From: Phymorhynchus buccinoides
Taxonomy: Eukaryota; Mollusca; Gastropoda; Neogastropoda; Raphitomidae
DNA length: 64,000 nt
Reading direction: 5' to 3'
NCBI GenBank assembly: GCA_017654935.2
Contig: CM065710.1
Coordinates: 30,187,956 to 30,251,955, forward strand
Shown here piece by piece: positions 19,108 to 30,200 of this stretch; positions within the stretch are counted from its first letter, which is position 1, and every line of letters begins with the position of its first letter. A program made the translations under genes and the position numbers. The notes beneath the pieces are model-generated. The model had not been told where the DNA came from. It did no database searches and was given only the letters and a program-made list of their open reading frames with translations.

Positions 19108-21489
19108 CTACCGAAAAGGCTGCCTCGACTGCAGCCTGGGAGGCCCAGAAGACCTCCCTCCGCGAGAAGAGGAGAGTTTCCCTCTGGAGGACTGAGTAAC
19201 GCGAGGTTGAGAGTAGGGGGGCTTAAAAGCCCCGCAAAACGAAGAAGGACGTCTGTGGGAGGACCTAAAAACCTGGTAGGGGCGTGAAGGTCTGAACGGT
19301 CCGCGACTCTGCTGGGTGCCCTGTGTGTCCATGCGGAAACGCTTGGTAACCGCGTCGATCAGAGCAACCTGGGAGACCTCCGCCTTGCGCTTCGACGCTG
19401 AGTCCAAGGATTTCTCGAGCAGGCTAGTGCCAAACACACCCTTATGGGGAAGGGGAAGGGAACGCAGTTTCTCCTTCTCCTCCCTGGAGAACCTCGAAGA
19501 CGAAGAGAGGATCTGGTCGCGGCGAAGAGCGGAGACCTGAACCTTGAGGGCAGCGACGACGTTAGCCTGACTGGTGAGGGTGTCGTCGAGGAGGGAGATG
19601 AGCGATCCTACCGCAGCGCCGTCTATCTCCTCATAGAGTTGAAACTCGTCCGGCTTGAGGGACGGAGAACGCCCGATGAGACGAGACAGTGACGAGTGTA
19701 GAGAGGCAACCACACCGCACGACCTGAGAGTGTCGGACAGAGATACTTCCAGAGTTTTCGCTGCCGGTGGCGTGAAAAGGAGAGATCCCAGGTTCTGAGT
19801 TGGAAGGGAGAGCTTTGCCATCTCCGCTTTGGAGAGGAGCGAGTAGTCTCCGAAGGGGAGCATAGACGCGCCCAAGGTGAAGGGGGGCTGAAAACGAGGA
19901 ACCCTGAAGGAGCCCACGGGAGTAGAGACATCCTGCTCCTCGTCTGGCTCTGAGTCCGAGCGTTGCTCCGCAGGGAACTTGCCCGTTAGAAGCGAGACCT
20001 CTGCCTTATCCAGGGCAAGCAGCGTGGACTGAGGGCACTTGAACCTGAGGGACTCTTTCTGAGGCTTGAAGGAGTCGACAACCCTTGAAGAAGAGGACCG
20101 TGGGTGAGACGAAGGCCTAGAGACGACGTCGACGCACACCGGCTGGATGAGCTTCAGCAGGTCCAACTTAGACAGATGAGGAGGGCGTAGAGGAGAGGAG
20201 TGACCTGCCCTGCGCTCACGGGCAGAGACAGGAGAACCTTCTCTGGAGGACTCCGTCGACTGGGACTGGAAAGACTGTGCACGAGTGGCGTCCTCCGGCG
20301 GGGGTGACCCGGCAACGGGGTAGGCCAATCGGGAGTGCTCCTCATCCGAAGAGGGAGCCTCGAGGGAGACCCTCTGCACGTACCGGCCTGGAACCGGGGA
20401 GAAATCCCTCACACGGGGAAGCGGGGCCGGGGACCGGCGGCCGCGGGAACCGGGGGATCGAGACGAGTCGACCCGCGCACGTCTGCCACGGAAACGTGGA
20501 GAACGTGACGGGGAGCGTTCCCTCCGGCGGGAGGGACGGGATCGCGCAGACCCAGAACCCTCACCGGGCACTGTTGACCAGCCGTGCCGTGGACGGCTGG
20601 TCGTAGAGGCAGACAGTGCGGCCCGACGCTGATAATCCGGAAGGAGAATATCCACGGATGGATATCTCCCCCGGCGGTCATAGAGAGGGTCGGGTGTAGA
20701 GCCATCCCGTCGACCGACCCTCTCTATAGGCCTTGAGCTGGCTGGGCTAACATGGCGTGGTCTGACAACCCGGTCCGGGTGTCGACCTGTAGAGCCAAAG
20801 CCAGCCGACAACCCGCCGTGGGGGTTGTCGCTCTTGCCTAGGCTATGACACCTCTCCGAACTCTGCGAGAGAGGATGCTTCGCCCTTGTGACCGAGCAGA
20901 CCGACCGTCTACTTGCACCACGGTCCGTGGTGCCTTCGACCTCCTGGCCGGGAACGACCTCCTGGTCGGAACGATAGACAGGCCGTCTACGAACGTCCTC
21001 GTCTGTAGAAGTCCGAAAAGCTTCCTGGAGGGACAGCGTAGGAGGGGACCTGGAGACCTGTACAGACTGACAAAAACCAGAACCCTCCCCAGCCGGGGAG
21101 GTGACAGATGAAAAAGCTGGCAAGGAGACAACAAGCCCGCTATTCTGCAGGTGCCGAATGAACGCGTCAAAATTTTCAGGTGTCTGAGCGGCAGAAATTT
21201 GATCAGACTGAGACTGAACACTCACAGAGGCCGTGGCCTCTGTCTTAGGTGAAGAGGTAACCGAACTCTGAACCGGCTTGGCCGAAACGGCCGACGGAGA
21301 TTTCGTGTGAGAAATTTTAGAGTCCGATTTCGATGACTTCCGAGAAGATTTCTTGGAAGACCTAGAAGACGCTGATCTGGGCGAAACAAGGCGCCCGACA
21401 CTATCGCGAGGAAGATGAGAAGGCTTCGAATTTTTCGAAGAATGAACTCTTGGGACCTCCGAGGGAGGGTCCCCCAAACTATCTTCCAT
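19108..21489 (-). CDS. DIRS-1 gag-like ORF1, 793 aa
   Basis: A single open frame from ATG at 21489. It is Ser/Arg/Lys-rich at the N-terminus with SR-like runs. The middle and C-terminal regions contain a conserved segment (LRSLPLPHKGVFGTSLLEKS; LSDTLRSCGVVASLHSS) that is shared with DIRS-2. An Arg/Gly/Ser-rich tail (RGGRSSGPPRLQSRQPFR) probably binds nucleic acid. It lacks CCHC knuckles, as is usual for DIRS gag. The stop lies about 70 bp before the open polymerase frame. The function as nucleocapsid protein is inferred from position. Confidence 0.8.
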   Translation of the reverse strand: MEDSLGDPPSEVPRVHSSKNSKPSHLPRDSVGRLVSPRSASSRSSKKSSRKSSKSDSKISHTKSPSAVSAKPVQSSVTSSPKTEATASVSVQSQSDQISAAQTPENFDAFIRHLQNSGLVVSLPAFSSVTSPAGEGSGFCQSVQVSRSPPTLSLQEAFRTSTDEDVRRRPVYRSDQEVVPGQEVEGTTDRGASRRSVCSVTRAKHPLSQSSERCHSLGKSDNPHGGLSAGFGSTGRHPDRVVRPRHVSPASSRPIERVGRRDGSTPDPLYDRRGRYPSVDILLPDYQRRAALSASTTSRPRHGWSTVPGEGSGSARSRPSRRRERSPSRSPRFRGRRARVDSSRSPGSRGRRSPAPLPRVRDFSPVPGRYVQRVSLEAPSSDEEHSRLAYPVAGSPPPEDATRAQSFQSQSTESSREGSPVSARERRAGHSSPLRPPHLSKLDLLKLIQPVCVDVVSRPSSHPRSSSSRVVDSFKPQKESLRFKCPQSTLLALDKAEVSLLTGKFPAEQRSDSEPDEEQDVSTPVGSFRVPRFQPPFTLGASMLPFGDYSLLSKAEMAKLSLPTQNLGSLLFTPPAAKTLEVSLSDTLRSCGVVASLHSSLSRLIGRSPSLKPDEFQLYEEIDGAAVGSLISLLDDTLTSQANVVAALKVQVSALRRDQILSSSSRFSREEKEKLRSLPLPHKGVFGTSLLEKSLDSASKRKAEVSQVALIDAVTKRFRMDTQGTQQSRGPFRPSRPYQVFRSSHRRPSSFCGAFKPPYSQPRVTQSSRGKLSSSRGGRSSGPPRLQSRQPFR

Positions 21490-21894
21490 GACGACTAGAA
21501 AAAATCCAAACGAAAAAAAAACAAAAAACTTTCGAAATAAACAAACACTACAAAGCTAGCAAAGTACCTGAGCTACTAAGCAAAGCCAACAACAAGAGTA
21601 GAAGGACTGCGGAGTCAAACTGAAGAAACCGCAGTACCAAGAAGAAACCCAAAAAATGGCGACCTAACCAGAAGAACACCGGCTAGGTCAACCTCAAAAA
21701 ATTAAATTCCTAACTCCAAAAATACACAAAATAGAAGCTTAAGAAAGCAAAGACTTGTTGCTAAGAACAGACTAGCACCAAGGGTAACTATCAAACCAGA
21801 ACAAACCCACCAAGAACGCTTGAAATGAATTCGTAAAGGGAGTAGGTTTAAACATCAACAGCCTTTGAAGCATGGTAAATAGAGAATGAGTTGG

Positions 21895-22064
21895 GAACGG
21901 AAGTGATGTACGTGACCGGAAGTGGGGAAAGGGGCATAACCCCACGGTCACTAGAGTGACTTACTCTTTGTTATTTGGTAACTAAGCGTTTACGCTTTAG
22001 GTTTTTCCAGCCAATTGGTATGTTATGCTATTGTTTTGAGTGTTGGTACAGTATGATTATATTA
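21895..22064 (-). repeat. DIRS-1 left inverted terminal repeat
   Basis: This is the inverse complement of 15640-15795 over about 155 bp, ending with 'gttttgagtgttggtacag' and 'attatattagattg'. In element orientation this is the 5' end. Confidence 0.9.
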
Positions 22065-22460
22065 GATTGTCCAATATACCGTCCAACAGATGCCATAACC
22101 CTTCATTGGATGTAAAAAGACATTGTTGTAGAGCTTAAAATGGCATACTTCTATCAGTTTTTGTCAAGAAAATTCCAAAGGCAACAACAGGAAGTAGCAC
22201 CAACGGAAGTTCGATTATTTGAAAGGGGAGCCCACTCTCGTTCACTTTATGACAGCAATAATGGCGGTCGGCAAGCGTTTACCGGACATATACAGGCTTT
22301 GAAGTTTGACTTTCTGTTGCGAGGTGTGCATCGCCTTATAAACGAGGGCGCATTTTTAAATAAATTTTTTTAAGATTTTTCTTGAAAATTTCCCTTTTCG
22401 CCGTATAATGTACACACAAGCGTCTAATGGCCAGAACATTGCGGTACTAGAAAAGTGCGC

Positions 22461-22523
22461 ACACACACACACACAAATTCACACACACACACACAAATTC
22501 ACACACACACACACACACACACA
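22461..22523. repeat. (CA)n microsatellite next to the exon 2 donor
   Basis: CA tract interrupted by 'aaattcac', starting 28 bp into the intron after the exon 2 donor of gene A. Confidence 0.9.
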
Positions 22524-22550
22524 GGAATGCACTCAATCGCGCAAAAATAC

Positions 22551-25500
22551 CTTGTTGAGCGCGTTGGCCGTCACGTACGCCTTGTCGCACTGGTCGCACT
22601 TGTGCGGGCGCTCCTCCGAGTGCAGGAGCCGGTGGGTCTTGAGCGTGCAGAAGTGGGTGAAGGCGCGCCCGCACACGTCGCACGTGTAGCCCTTCGTGTC
22701 CGAGTGCTTGAGCGCGTGCATGGCCAGGGCGTGCTTGGTGACGAAACTCATGTCGCACGTGGGGCACACGAAGGGCTTCAGCCCTAAATGGACTCCCTCG
22801 TGGTGAAGCTTCAGTGTGTACTTTGTCCGGAACTGCTTGTGGCAGGTGTCGCACGTGAACTCCTTCACCCCCTCGTGGACCAGCTGGTGACGCTTCAGCC
22901 CCGGGAAGTTGGCGAAGGTCTTGTTGCACGTGCGGCATGAGAACCTCCCCCCCTTCTTGGTGTGGATCTGCTCGTGACCTTGCAGGACCGCCAGGCTGGC
23001 GAAGACCTTCCCGCAGGTCGGGACAGAGCACACAAACTTCTCCGGAGCCGCCTCCTCGCCTTCCTCGGTTTTCACGAACCCCGGGCATTCTCCGGACTCC
23101 GCGTGTTTCACGAGTTTCTGCTTGTTGGGGAACGTGCGCAGGCACCTGCTGCACGCCCGGAAGACGTTCACCGTCTGCCCCTTCAGCCTGCCTTTGGGGC
23201 AGGCGTGCCGCACCCACTCCATGACGTTCTTGAAGCTTTTGTTGCAGCGGCGGCACCATTTCGCCTTGGAGGAGGAGGAGGAGATGGACGAGCGGACTCT
23301 CTGCGGAGGGTGGTGGTGGGTGTCCATGTGTTCCATCAGCTCGCTCGGCGTGTCGAAAGCCACGCCGCAGTCGTCGCAGGGGTGCGTGATAGGATCGTCA
23401 TCGTCATAATCCATCTCCTCCTCCTCCTCCTCCTGTTGTTTCTCGACAGGCATGTGATACGTCTTCTGGTGTTTGCTGAGCGCGAACGAGGTCTTGAACC
23501 GTATGTCGCACACGGCGCACTCCGGATGACGCGCCATGTGCTCGCCCAAATCGCCGGCGGACGAGAACGCCTTCCCACAGATGTCGCAGTCAAACTTCTC
23601 CTCTTTAACATGGCTCGCCTTGTGCTTTTGTAAATGCCAGGCACTCCTGAACGACCTCCGACACTCTTCGCATTTGTGCCCCGATTTTTGATAGGCCCTT
23701 GTCGCCGGCGGGGGAGGGGGTGGGGGTGGGGGGGAGTAGTCTTCGTCTAAATCGTTGTCCTCCGGCATGCTGTAGTCTTCTTCCGTTGTGGAGTCGTTGA
23801 CGGCAAAATCTTCCTGGACGTTTTTGCGTGAGCGAGAGGGGGAGGGGACGTTTTTGCGGGAGCGAGAGAGGGACGGAATGTTTTTGCGGGAACGAGAGGG
23901 GGATGGGACGTCTTTGCGTGAGCGAAGGGACAGAACATTTTTGCGGGAAGTAGGGGACAGAACATTTTTGCGGGAAGTAGGGGACAGGGCATTTTTACGT
24001 GAAGTAGGGGACGGGACGTTTGTACGTGAAGTAGGGGAAGGGACCTTATTATTGCTGGAATGAGGAGGGGACAGGACGTTTTCGAACAAGGCCTGAGGGA
24101 GAACAATAATAGGGGTCACGTTGTAGACAACAAACTGTTCAGGACCGACAGTGGCAGACGATGATGATGAGGCACCCACAGGTTTTTGACATGACGATGA
24201 CGCAGCATTGACAGACGCCGACGACAACGACGAGACAGTGCTGCAATTTTCTGACGAGGACGACGCAGAAGGAGTGTCACAACCTCCGCCGGCACTCACT
24301 GACGGGGCTGTCACCTGCGTGCCGGATGATAACGACGACGATGACACCGGCATGGTGACGCAGCTCCGCGCGCAGTCACTGTTCGTGAACGACACGAGAT
24401 TGCCACTGCCGGACGACACGACGCTCCTCACGGCCGCTTCTTCTGACAGCGACGACACCAGCGAGGCAAACTTCTCGGCTAAAAGCTGAGAAAGGTCCGG
24501 CAAGGAGGAGGGCTTTCCGAGAAACATCTGGGAGTTACTGGAAGAACCCCCTATCTGCTGTGACTGAGAGTCAGTCGAGGTGGAACTCCCTGTCACAGCG
24601 TGGTGGGTAGTAGTAGTAGTAGCAGGAGGAAAAGAAGACACTGGATTTTGCGACGGAGTTCGCGAACCACCAGAGTTTGCCTGCATGCACAGCAGAGAGA
24701 GTGAGGGCGAGGGCGAACTACTAGAAGATAGCCCAGTAGTAGTAGTAGTAGTAGAGCTAGCACTAGCAGCATCAGAAGAAGAAGGGGGAACGTTGTACAG
24801 TAAGTTAGGCAGCACGGACCCGCCGCCGCTTCTCATGTAGGACTCGAGCAGCGAGGAGAGACCCTGGGCGGTGGACACCACCTGGAAAGGGTGGGGAGAC
24901 ACCCCGGGCAGCTTGACCGTTTCTGTCTGTGACCCTACTGGGCAGGGTCCGTCTTTGCCCTGCTGCTCTGAAGACCTGAGGTCAGGGTGGCGAATAGCGT
25001 TGGTAAAATTGGGGACAGCGTTGCTGGGGTGGGGGACAGCATTGGTGGGGTGGGGGATAGTGATTTTGGGATGAGGGATTGCGTTGTTGGGATTGGGGAC
25101 AGCGTTGTGGTCGGGATGGGGGTCAGAGGGGTTGCTCGCAGGGTGGTTACCGCTCTCGGGCTCTCTCTTCACCAGCGCCTCAACTCCTACCGCCATGGTG
25201 ATGGTCGTGGTTGTCGCCTCACCTCCCAGGGCCCAACTCATAGCCCGCTCCACCACCCCTTCCAGATCCACCTCCACACCCTCCTTTCTAGGGCCAGGGG
25301 TAGAGGAGGAGGGGGAGAAGCAGGGGGAGGAGGAGGGGGAGAAGGAGGCTCCCCTCTCGAAGCACACATTCAGTTTGAGATCGCCGTCGTGGTGCGCAGC
25401 CGGCTGGCTGGTGGTAGCGTCGCTAGCTGCTGCAGTGGAGGCGATGATGGGGGTGGTGGGAGGAGGTTGAGGAGTCTGGCTGTGAAGACTTTCCACTGGC

Positions 25501-27245
25501 ACAGCTCGGGGGGTGACGTCGCCGTACGTCGCCTGCCTGTCAGCTAGCGCCGCGGTGGAGGGCGTCTCAGAACGCCGGGTCTGCTCTTCGAGCGTGCTTT
25601 CGCCTTGCGCCTGGGTGCTTTGCTGCTGTTGCTGTTGCAGTACAGATTGGGTGCCCTGTCCGTGTTGTACCGTAGGCAAGAATCCTGGTGCGAACCCCAC
25701 TACCGGAGGGGTAGAATTAGCGGCGGGGGAAGAATGACCGCCCAGCGCATTTTCGCTCCGGGCTTGGGCGTCTTGCGGTAGAAAATGGCTGCCCTGTCCG
25801 CGTTGCAGCGCAGGCAAGAATCCCGGGACTAAAACCGTGGGACTAATATTAGCGCCTGGGGTGGTGGAGGAAGATTGAATCTGGCTGTACATGCTTTCAC
25901 TTGGGATCTGGGTGGTGTCTCGCTGTTGCTGTAAAGAATGGGAGTCCTCTCCGTGTCGTAGAGGAGGCAGGAATCCTGGAGCGAACCCCACAACGACGGG
26001 TGTAGTAGTATTAATGGTGGTAGTGGTGGAAGTTTGACTCTGGCTGTGCATGCTTTCACTTGGGATCTGGGTGTCTCGCTGCTGCTGTAAAGAATGGGAG
26101 CCTTCTCCGTGTTGTATTTGTAGAGAAGGCAGGAATCCTTGTGGGAACCGCACAACTGTGGGAGTAGTACTAGTAGAACTAACGTTTACGGCGGAGGAAG
26201 ATTGACTCTGGCTGTCCATACTTTCACTTGGGATCTGGGTGGTGTCTCGCTGTTGCTGTAAAGAATGGGAGCCCTCTCTGTGTTGTGGAGGAGGTAGGAA
26301 TCCTTGTGGGAACCCCACAACCGTGGGAGTAGTACTAGTAGCACTAACGTTTACGGTGGAGGAAGCTTGACTCTGGCTGTCCATACTTTCACTTGGGACT
26401 TGGGTGTCTTGCTGCTGCTGTAAAGAATGGGAGCCCTCTCTGTGTTGTAGAGGAGGTAGGAATCCTTGTGGGAACCCCACAACCATGGGGTGTGTAGCAG
26501 TACTAGCAACACTAACGTTTACGGCGGAGGAAGTTTGACTCTGGCTTTGCACGCTTTCACTTGGGACTTGGGTGGTATCCTGCGGCCGCTGCTGCTGTTG
26601 CAAAGCCGGGTGGCCTTGACTGGAGTGATGTACGCTGGGAGGCAAGAATCCTGGAGCGAACCTTACTACGACGGGAGTGGTAGTAGAACTGATGGTGGTA
26701 GCAGTGGAGGGTTGACTCTGGCCATGTGCATCTTCGCTTTGAGTGTCCTGCTGATGATGCTGATGATGCAGAGACTTGGTATCTTGTCTGTGTTGCCCTT
26801 GAGGCAAGAATCCTGGAGCGAACCCCACTACGACGGGCGTAGTAGTAGTATTGATGGTGGTAGCAGTGGAGGGTTGACTCTGGCCATGTGCGTCTTCGCT
26901 TTGAGTGTCCTGCTGATGGTGATGCTGCTGCTGCTGATGATGATGATGCAGAGACTCTGCATCTTGTCCGTGTTGCCCTAGAGGCAAAAACCCCGGTGCA
27001 TCGTACCCCACACCTGCGTGTGTAGTGTTTGTGGTGTTGAACGATTGAGGGTGGCTGCGCACCATCTCGCTCGGGATCTGGGCGCGGTCTTGCTGTTGGT
27101 GCTGGTGCAGAAGCAGGGTGCCTTGATTGAAGTGGTGTACCCCCGGAGGCAAAAACCCAGCCGTGAACCCAGCCACGGGGGTGGCGCTGGGCACGTTGTA
27201 AAGACCTTGGGGCAGGGCCGGAGCATTGCTTGTGGGTAATCTTTC
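22551..27245 (-). CDS. Gene A, coding exon 2: repeat-rich region and C2H2 fingers 1-12
   Basis: Giant exon of 4695 bp (1565 aa), phase 0. The acceptor is ttttttccccttctgcag|GAAAGA and the donor AACAAG|GTATTT. Its first two thirds carry about ten copies of a degenerate 45-60-residue repeat (VVGFAPGFLPP...QHG.GSHSLQQQ...PSESM.SQSQ). Then come Asn/Pro repeats (NAVPHPSN), Ser-rich stretches, 'SPTSRKNV' repeats and an acidic patch before a poly-Pro run. From about residue 1310 of the protein there are 12 fingers, including two C2HC-like ones (CRRCNKSF...HAC; CSRCLRTF...C) and one with C-x4-C (CSVPTCGKVF). The last finger is completed in exon 3. Probably a nuclear DNA-binding regulator; no orthologue recognised. 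Confidence 0.9.
25650..27200 (-). repeat. In-frame coding tandem repeat inside gene A exon 2
   Basis: Ten units of about 135-185 bp are each marked by 'aggaatcctggagcgaacccc' or a close variant. They start near 25677, 25812, 25965, 26129, 26293, 26455, 26641, 26812, 26981 and 27147. Unit length varies through expansion of CAG/CAT and TAC/TAG triplets, so the frame is kept. Encoded units vary mainly in Gln/His run length. Confidence 0.88.
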
Positions 27246-27414
27246 CTGCAGAAGGGGAAAAAAGACAGCTCGGTGAAGGAAACGGCTACTGCCTTTCTTT
27301 CCTGTGACATGCACACACAGTGATCGTGCTAGGCGTGTGTACGTGCGTGCGTGCATGTGTGTGTGTGTGTGTGTGTGTGTGAGGAAGTAAGAGAACGTTG
27401 CGTGCAATCATCGT

Positions 27415-27537
27415 GTTTATCTTACTTTCTAATGATTGATCATTTGTTTGCATTTAATGTTCTTGTCATCAATGTAAAGCGCACTGAGCTCATGTGAGAA
27501 AGAGCGCTATATAAATTTCCATTATTATTATTATTAG
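27415..27537 (+). mobile_element. Retroposon 3' tail with (ATT)n, near-identical to 47108-47262
   Basis: Contains 'gcgcactgagctcatgtgag' and 'gcgctatataaatt' followed by ATT repeats. The copy at 47108-47262 is almost identical over about 125 bp and also follows a (GT)n tract. It probably represents the 3' end of a LINE or a SINE using that LINE tail. Confidence 0.7.
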
Positions 27538-27782
27538 AAATGTCGAAAACCAGTCCCGTCACCGATAATGCCCCCAACAACCGGTATCAAAACCAGTCCC
27601 AGGGAAACGAAAACCAGTGAAAACCACAATATCAAAGTCCGGCTGTTAAGCAATTTATCAGTCCTAGCAAAAAAAATCAGTTCCTGGAACTGACAGGTCA
27701 ATTTTTTTCTCAGTATTTGGGTTCTGCAATCAGTATTTTACTGATATTTACCAGTAAACTCGATCACTGACACAGTACTGTG

Positions 27783-27791
27783 AATATATAA

Positions 27792-27822
<31 letters not shown>

Positions 27823-27960
27823 GTACATTTATATAGCGCTTTACCTCAGATGAGCCCAAAGTGCTTTACAATCAATTATTGATTTATTCATCAACAAATA
27901 AGACAACAAAAACAGCATTCAAGAATGACACCAACCAGCAACAATTCACATATATATATA
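27783..27960 (-). mobile_element. Retroposon 3' tail fragment, (AAT)n
   Basis: AAT repeats are followed by 'acatttatatagcgcttta' and 'caaagtgctttacaatc', the same kind of tail in the opposite orientation. It lies in gene A intron 1. Confidence 0.6.
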
Positions 27961-28110
27961 TATGTTACAGTCAAAATGAGAAATTAGTCATTACGGGTAA
28001 TGCCTGGAATTTTTAGTCATTTCCGGAACTACCTGTTTCAATCAGCCATTACTGGAAATGGCTAAAATTTTTAGTCATTACCGGTAATGTCTGAAATTCA
28101 AGAGGAGCTT
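27961..28110. repeat. Inverted-repeat partner flanking DIRS-2 (left)
   Basis: About 140 bp starting 'gttacagtcaaaatgagaaa' match the inverse complement of 41505-41668. The sequence contains short palindromes around 'cattacgggtaatg' and 'cattaccggtaatg'. The pair brackets DIRS-2 at a distance of 400-900 bp on each side. Confidence 0.75.
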
Positions 28111-28502
28111 GTACCCATTCTGCCTGAATTTCAGCCAATATGGGAAATGGTCTGGGTTTACCCATCTGGCTGAACTAGATATCAGGCAGAATGGGAAATG
28201 CATGTCAGCCAGAATGGAAAAGTGTTGATTGCAGTAAAATACTGAGTATTAGCCCATCTTTTAGTACAAACCCATCTCCTGTTTGGAAGGAAAAAGTGTG
28301 CAAAGGGTGAAACACCTTGTAAAAACCCACCCCCCACTTTGCTTAAGTAAAATCGACCACCTTTGATGCTTGATTGGTGTGGGTACCAAGAGAAACTGCG
28401 TGGTGTGCTTTGTGTAAAATAAATTTTCTTGGTGACCTCTAAGCACGTTTGAAAGAAAACAATTTTCATATCAGGGGCTCTTTAAGCAACGTGTGTGCAA
28501 AT

Positions 28503-28870
28503 GGTGGATTTTGATTAATCCTACTATCTATTTAATTTAATACTTACCAACACTCAAAACAACTGCATTAGCCTAAAACAACCTGGAACCTTACCCTAGC
28601 ACATAGCTAAAACGAAAGTGGGCCCAAGGGACTGCACCCATACCGCAGGGAGTAGCGGGAGTGACTCCCCTTACTTCCGGGTATGACGCGCACCCTTGGG
28701 ACACCGGATATGTCATTCGTGTAATTTTACAGCCCCGCATCAGGAGGGAGGCTGGGAGGGAACATTTTTTGTTTTGAGTGTTGGTAAGTATTAAATTAAA
28801 TAGATAGTAGGATTAATCAAAATCCACCAATCTAATTTAATCATACTATACCAACACTCAAAACAACTGC
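28503..28870 (-). repeat. DIRS-2 right terminal repeat and internal complementary region
   Basis: 28505-28560 is repeated in inverse at about 28770-28816. This abuts 'caatctaatttaatcatact' and 'caacactcaaaacaactgca', which are complementary to the other terminus near 40590-40632. Same architecture as DIRS-1. Confidence 0.85.
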
Positions 28871-29086
28871 AGATTACCACCGTGGTGGAGGGTGATGCGT
28901 GCCAACTGACACACCAACAACCCCAAAAGCATATCAGTAAAAGAGGGAAACACTCCTAAGAGAATCCCCCGAAAGATGTACAACATCCCTGAAAATATGC
29001 AAATAAACACCCCCAAACAGTCATGTCAATGATATACCAAAGAACACAGAGAAAAAACAGGGGCACAAAAAACACCGGTACTCACA

Positions 29087-30200
29087 CTACAAGGAGACCG
29101 GGACCTGCGCAACGACCACCTTCTTGATGGAAAAGGAGTCGTCTTCGCCCTGAGCGGAGATATCCCTCAGGTAAAACTGAAGAAAGGTGTTCTGCGACTT
29201 CCAGAACGCTGAGGCCATAACCTTCACAAGAGGGACACCCTTGACTACCGCCAGGGAAGAGCTGATGGCCCGCAACTCGTGGGCGCGAATGGGGTTATCA
29301 GGTAGCCTAACCAGAGAGCGGGCATAGGCCAACTTAATGAGGTCGAGGAACCAACGGGACACAGTACCCTTAGCCACATCGCTGCAGTACTTGGGGTTAA
29401 TGGAGACGAACAGGCGACGTTTAGCCCCTCTGAAGGACTTTGTACGAGCCAGATAAGAACGAAGAGCCCTAACGGGGCAGAGGAAGATATCACGATCATC
29501 AGGACCCAGAACGGAGCGAAGACTCGAAATAGAGACCAAGGGAGAGGAAACATCACCAGACTGGTTCTTTGCACGGAACTCCGGGAGGAAAGAAAGGGAG
29601 ACGGACGAAAAGTCCTCCTCGAACTGGACGTCCTTGGTGAGACCACTCAGAGCATGCAAACCACTGATGCGACGGGCAGTGGCGAGTGAAATGAGAAAAA
29701 CTGTCTTGAGAGTCAGCAGCTTAAGAGACAACGACTCCAGGGGTTCACATTTGTCCCTGAGAAAAGCCAGAACCAAAAAGATGTCCCACTGAGGACACTG
29801 GACCGTTCTGGACGGGGCTTGGAGGCGCACAGCGTCCAGGAAGTGAGAAACTGGCAAAGCCGAGAGATTCCCCGTAAACTTGGAACCTAAAGCCAACGAG
29901 ATCGTGCTAATCAGGGCCGCCCTATAACCTGACAAGGTTTGAGAGGAGAGTTCCTAGTTCTAAGCAAGTGAGAGAGGAACTCCACGAACTGAACCGTTGA
30001 GGGACGAAGCGGATCAAACTTCCTCTCCTGACAAAACGCGAACCAGGTGGCCCAGCGAAGATCATACAGATCGTTTGTAGACTTACGCCGAGAGGCGACC
30101 AGCAGATCCACGGTGAGCGTGGAAAACCCCTGAGAGCGAAGGCCTAGACGGACAGTCGCCATGCGACCAGGTTTAGCCTTGAAGGGCAAGGGTGTCCGAC
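29087..30200 (-). pseudogene. DIRS-2 tyrosine recombinase (one frameshift)
   Basis: The N-terminal part (MATVRLGLRSQGFSTLTVDL, ASRRKSTNDLYDLRWATWF) is in one frame. Near 29945 the frame shifts by one base; the rest (LSGYRAALISTISLALG to the end) is in the next frame with catalytic blocks ATARRISGLHALSG, AHELRAISSSLA and FWKSQNTFLQFYLRD. The R..HxxR..W..Y set is complete. Only a single indel separates the halves, by comparison with DIRS-1. Confidence 0.85.

Larger units (their letters stand above)
15602..22064 (-). mobile_element. DIRS-1: tyrosine-recombinase retrotransposon in gene A intron 2
   Basis: Element of about 6.5 kb transcribed on the minus strand: gag-like ORF (21489-19108), reverse transcriptase, RNase H and tyrosine recombinase (to 16131). 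The segment at 15640-15795 is the inverted complement of 21895-22050 (inverted terminal repeats). Near the 3' end, 15850-15960 is complementary to the outer tips of both ends, which is the internal complementary region needed for circular DIRS intermediates. No target duplication is visible, as expected for this class. Frameshifts in the polymerase reading frame suggest this copy is dead as an autonomous element, although its recombinase and termini look intact. It lies in the same orientation as gene A. Confidence 0.92.
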
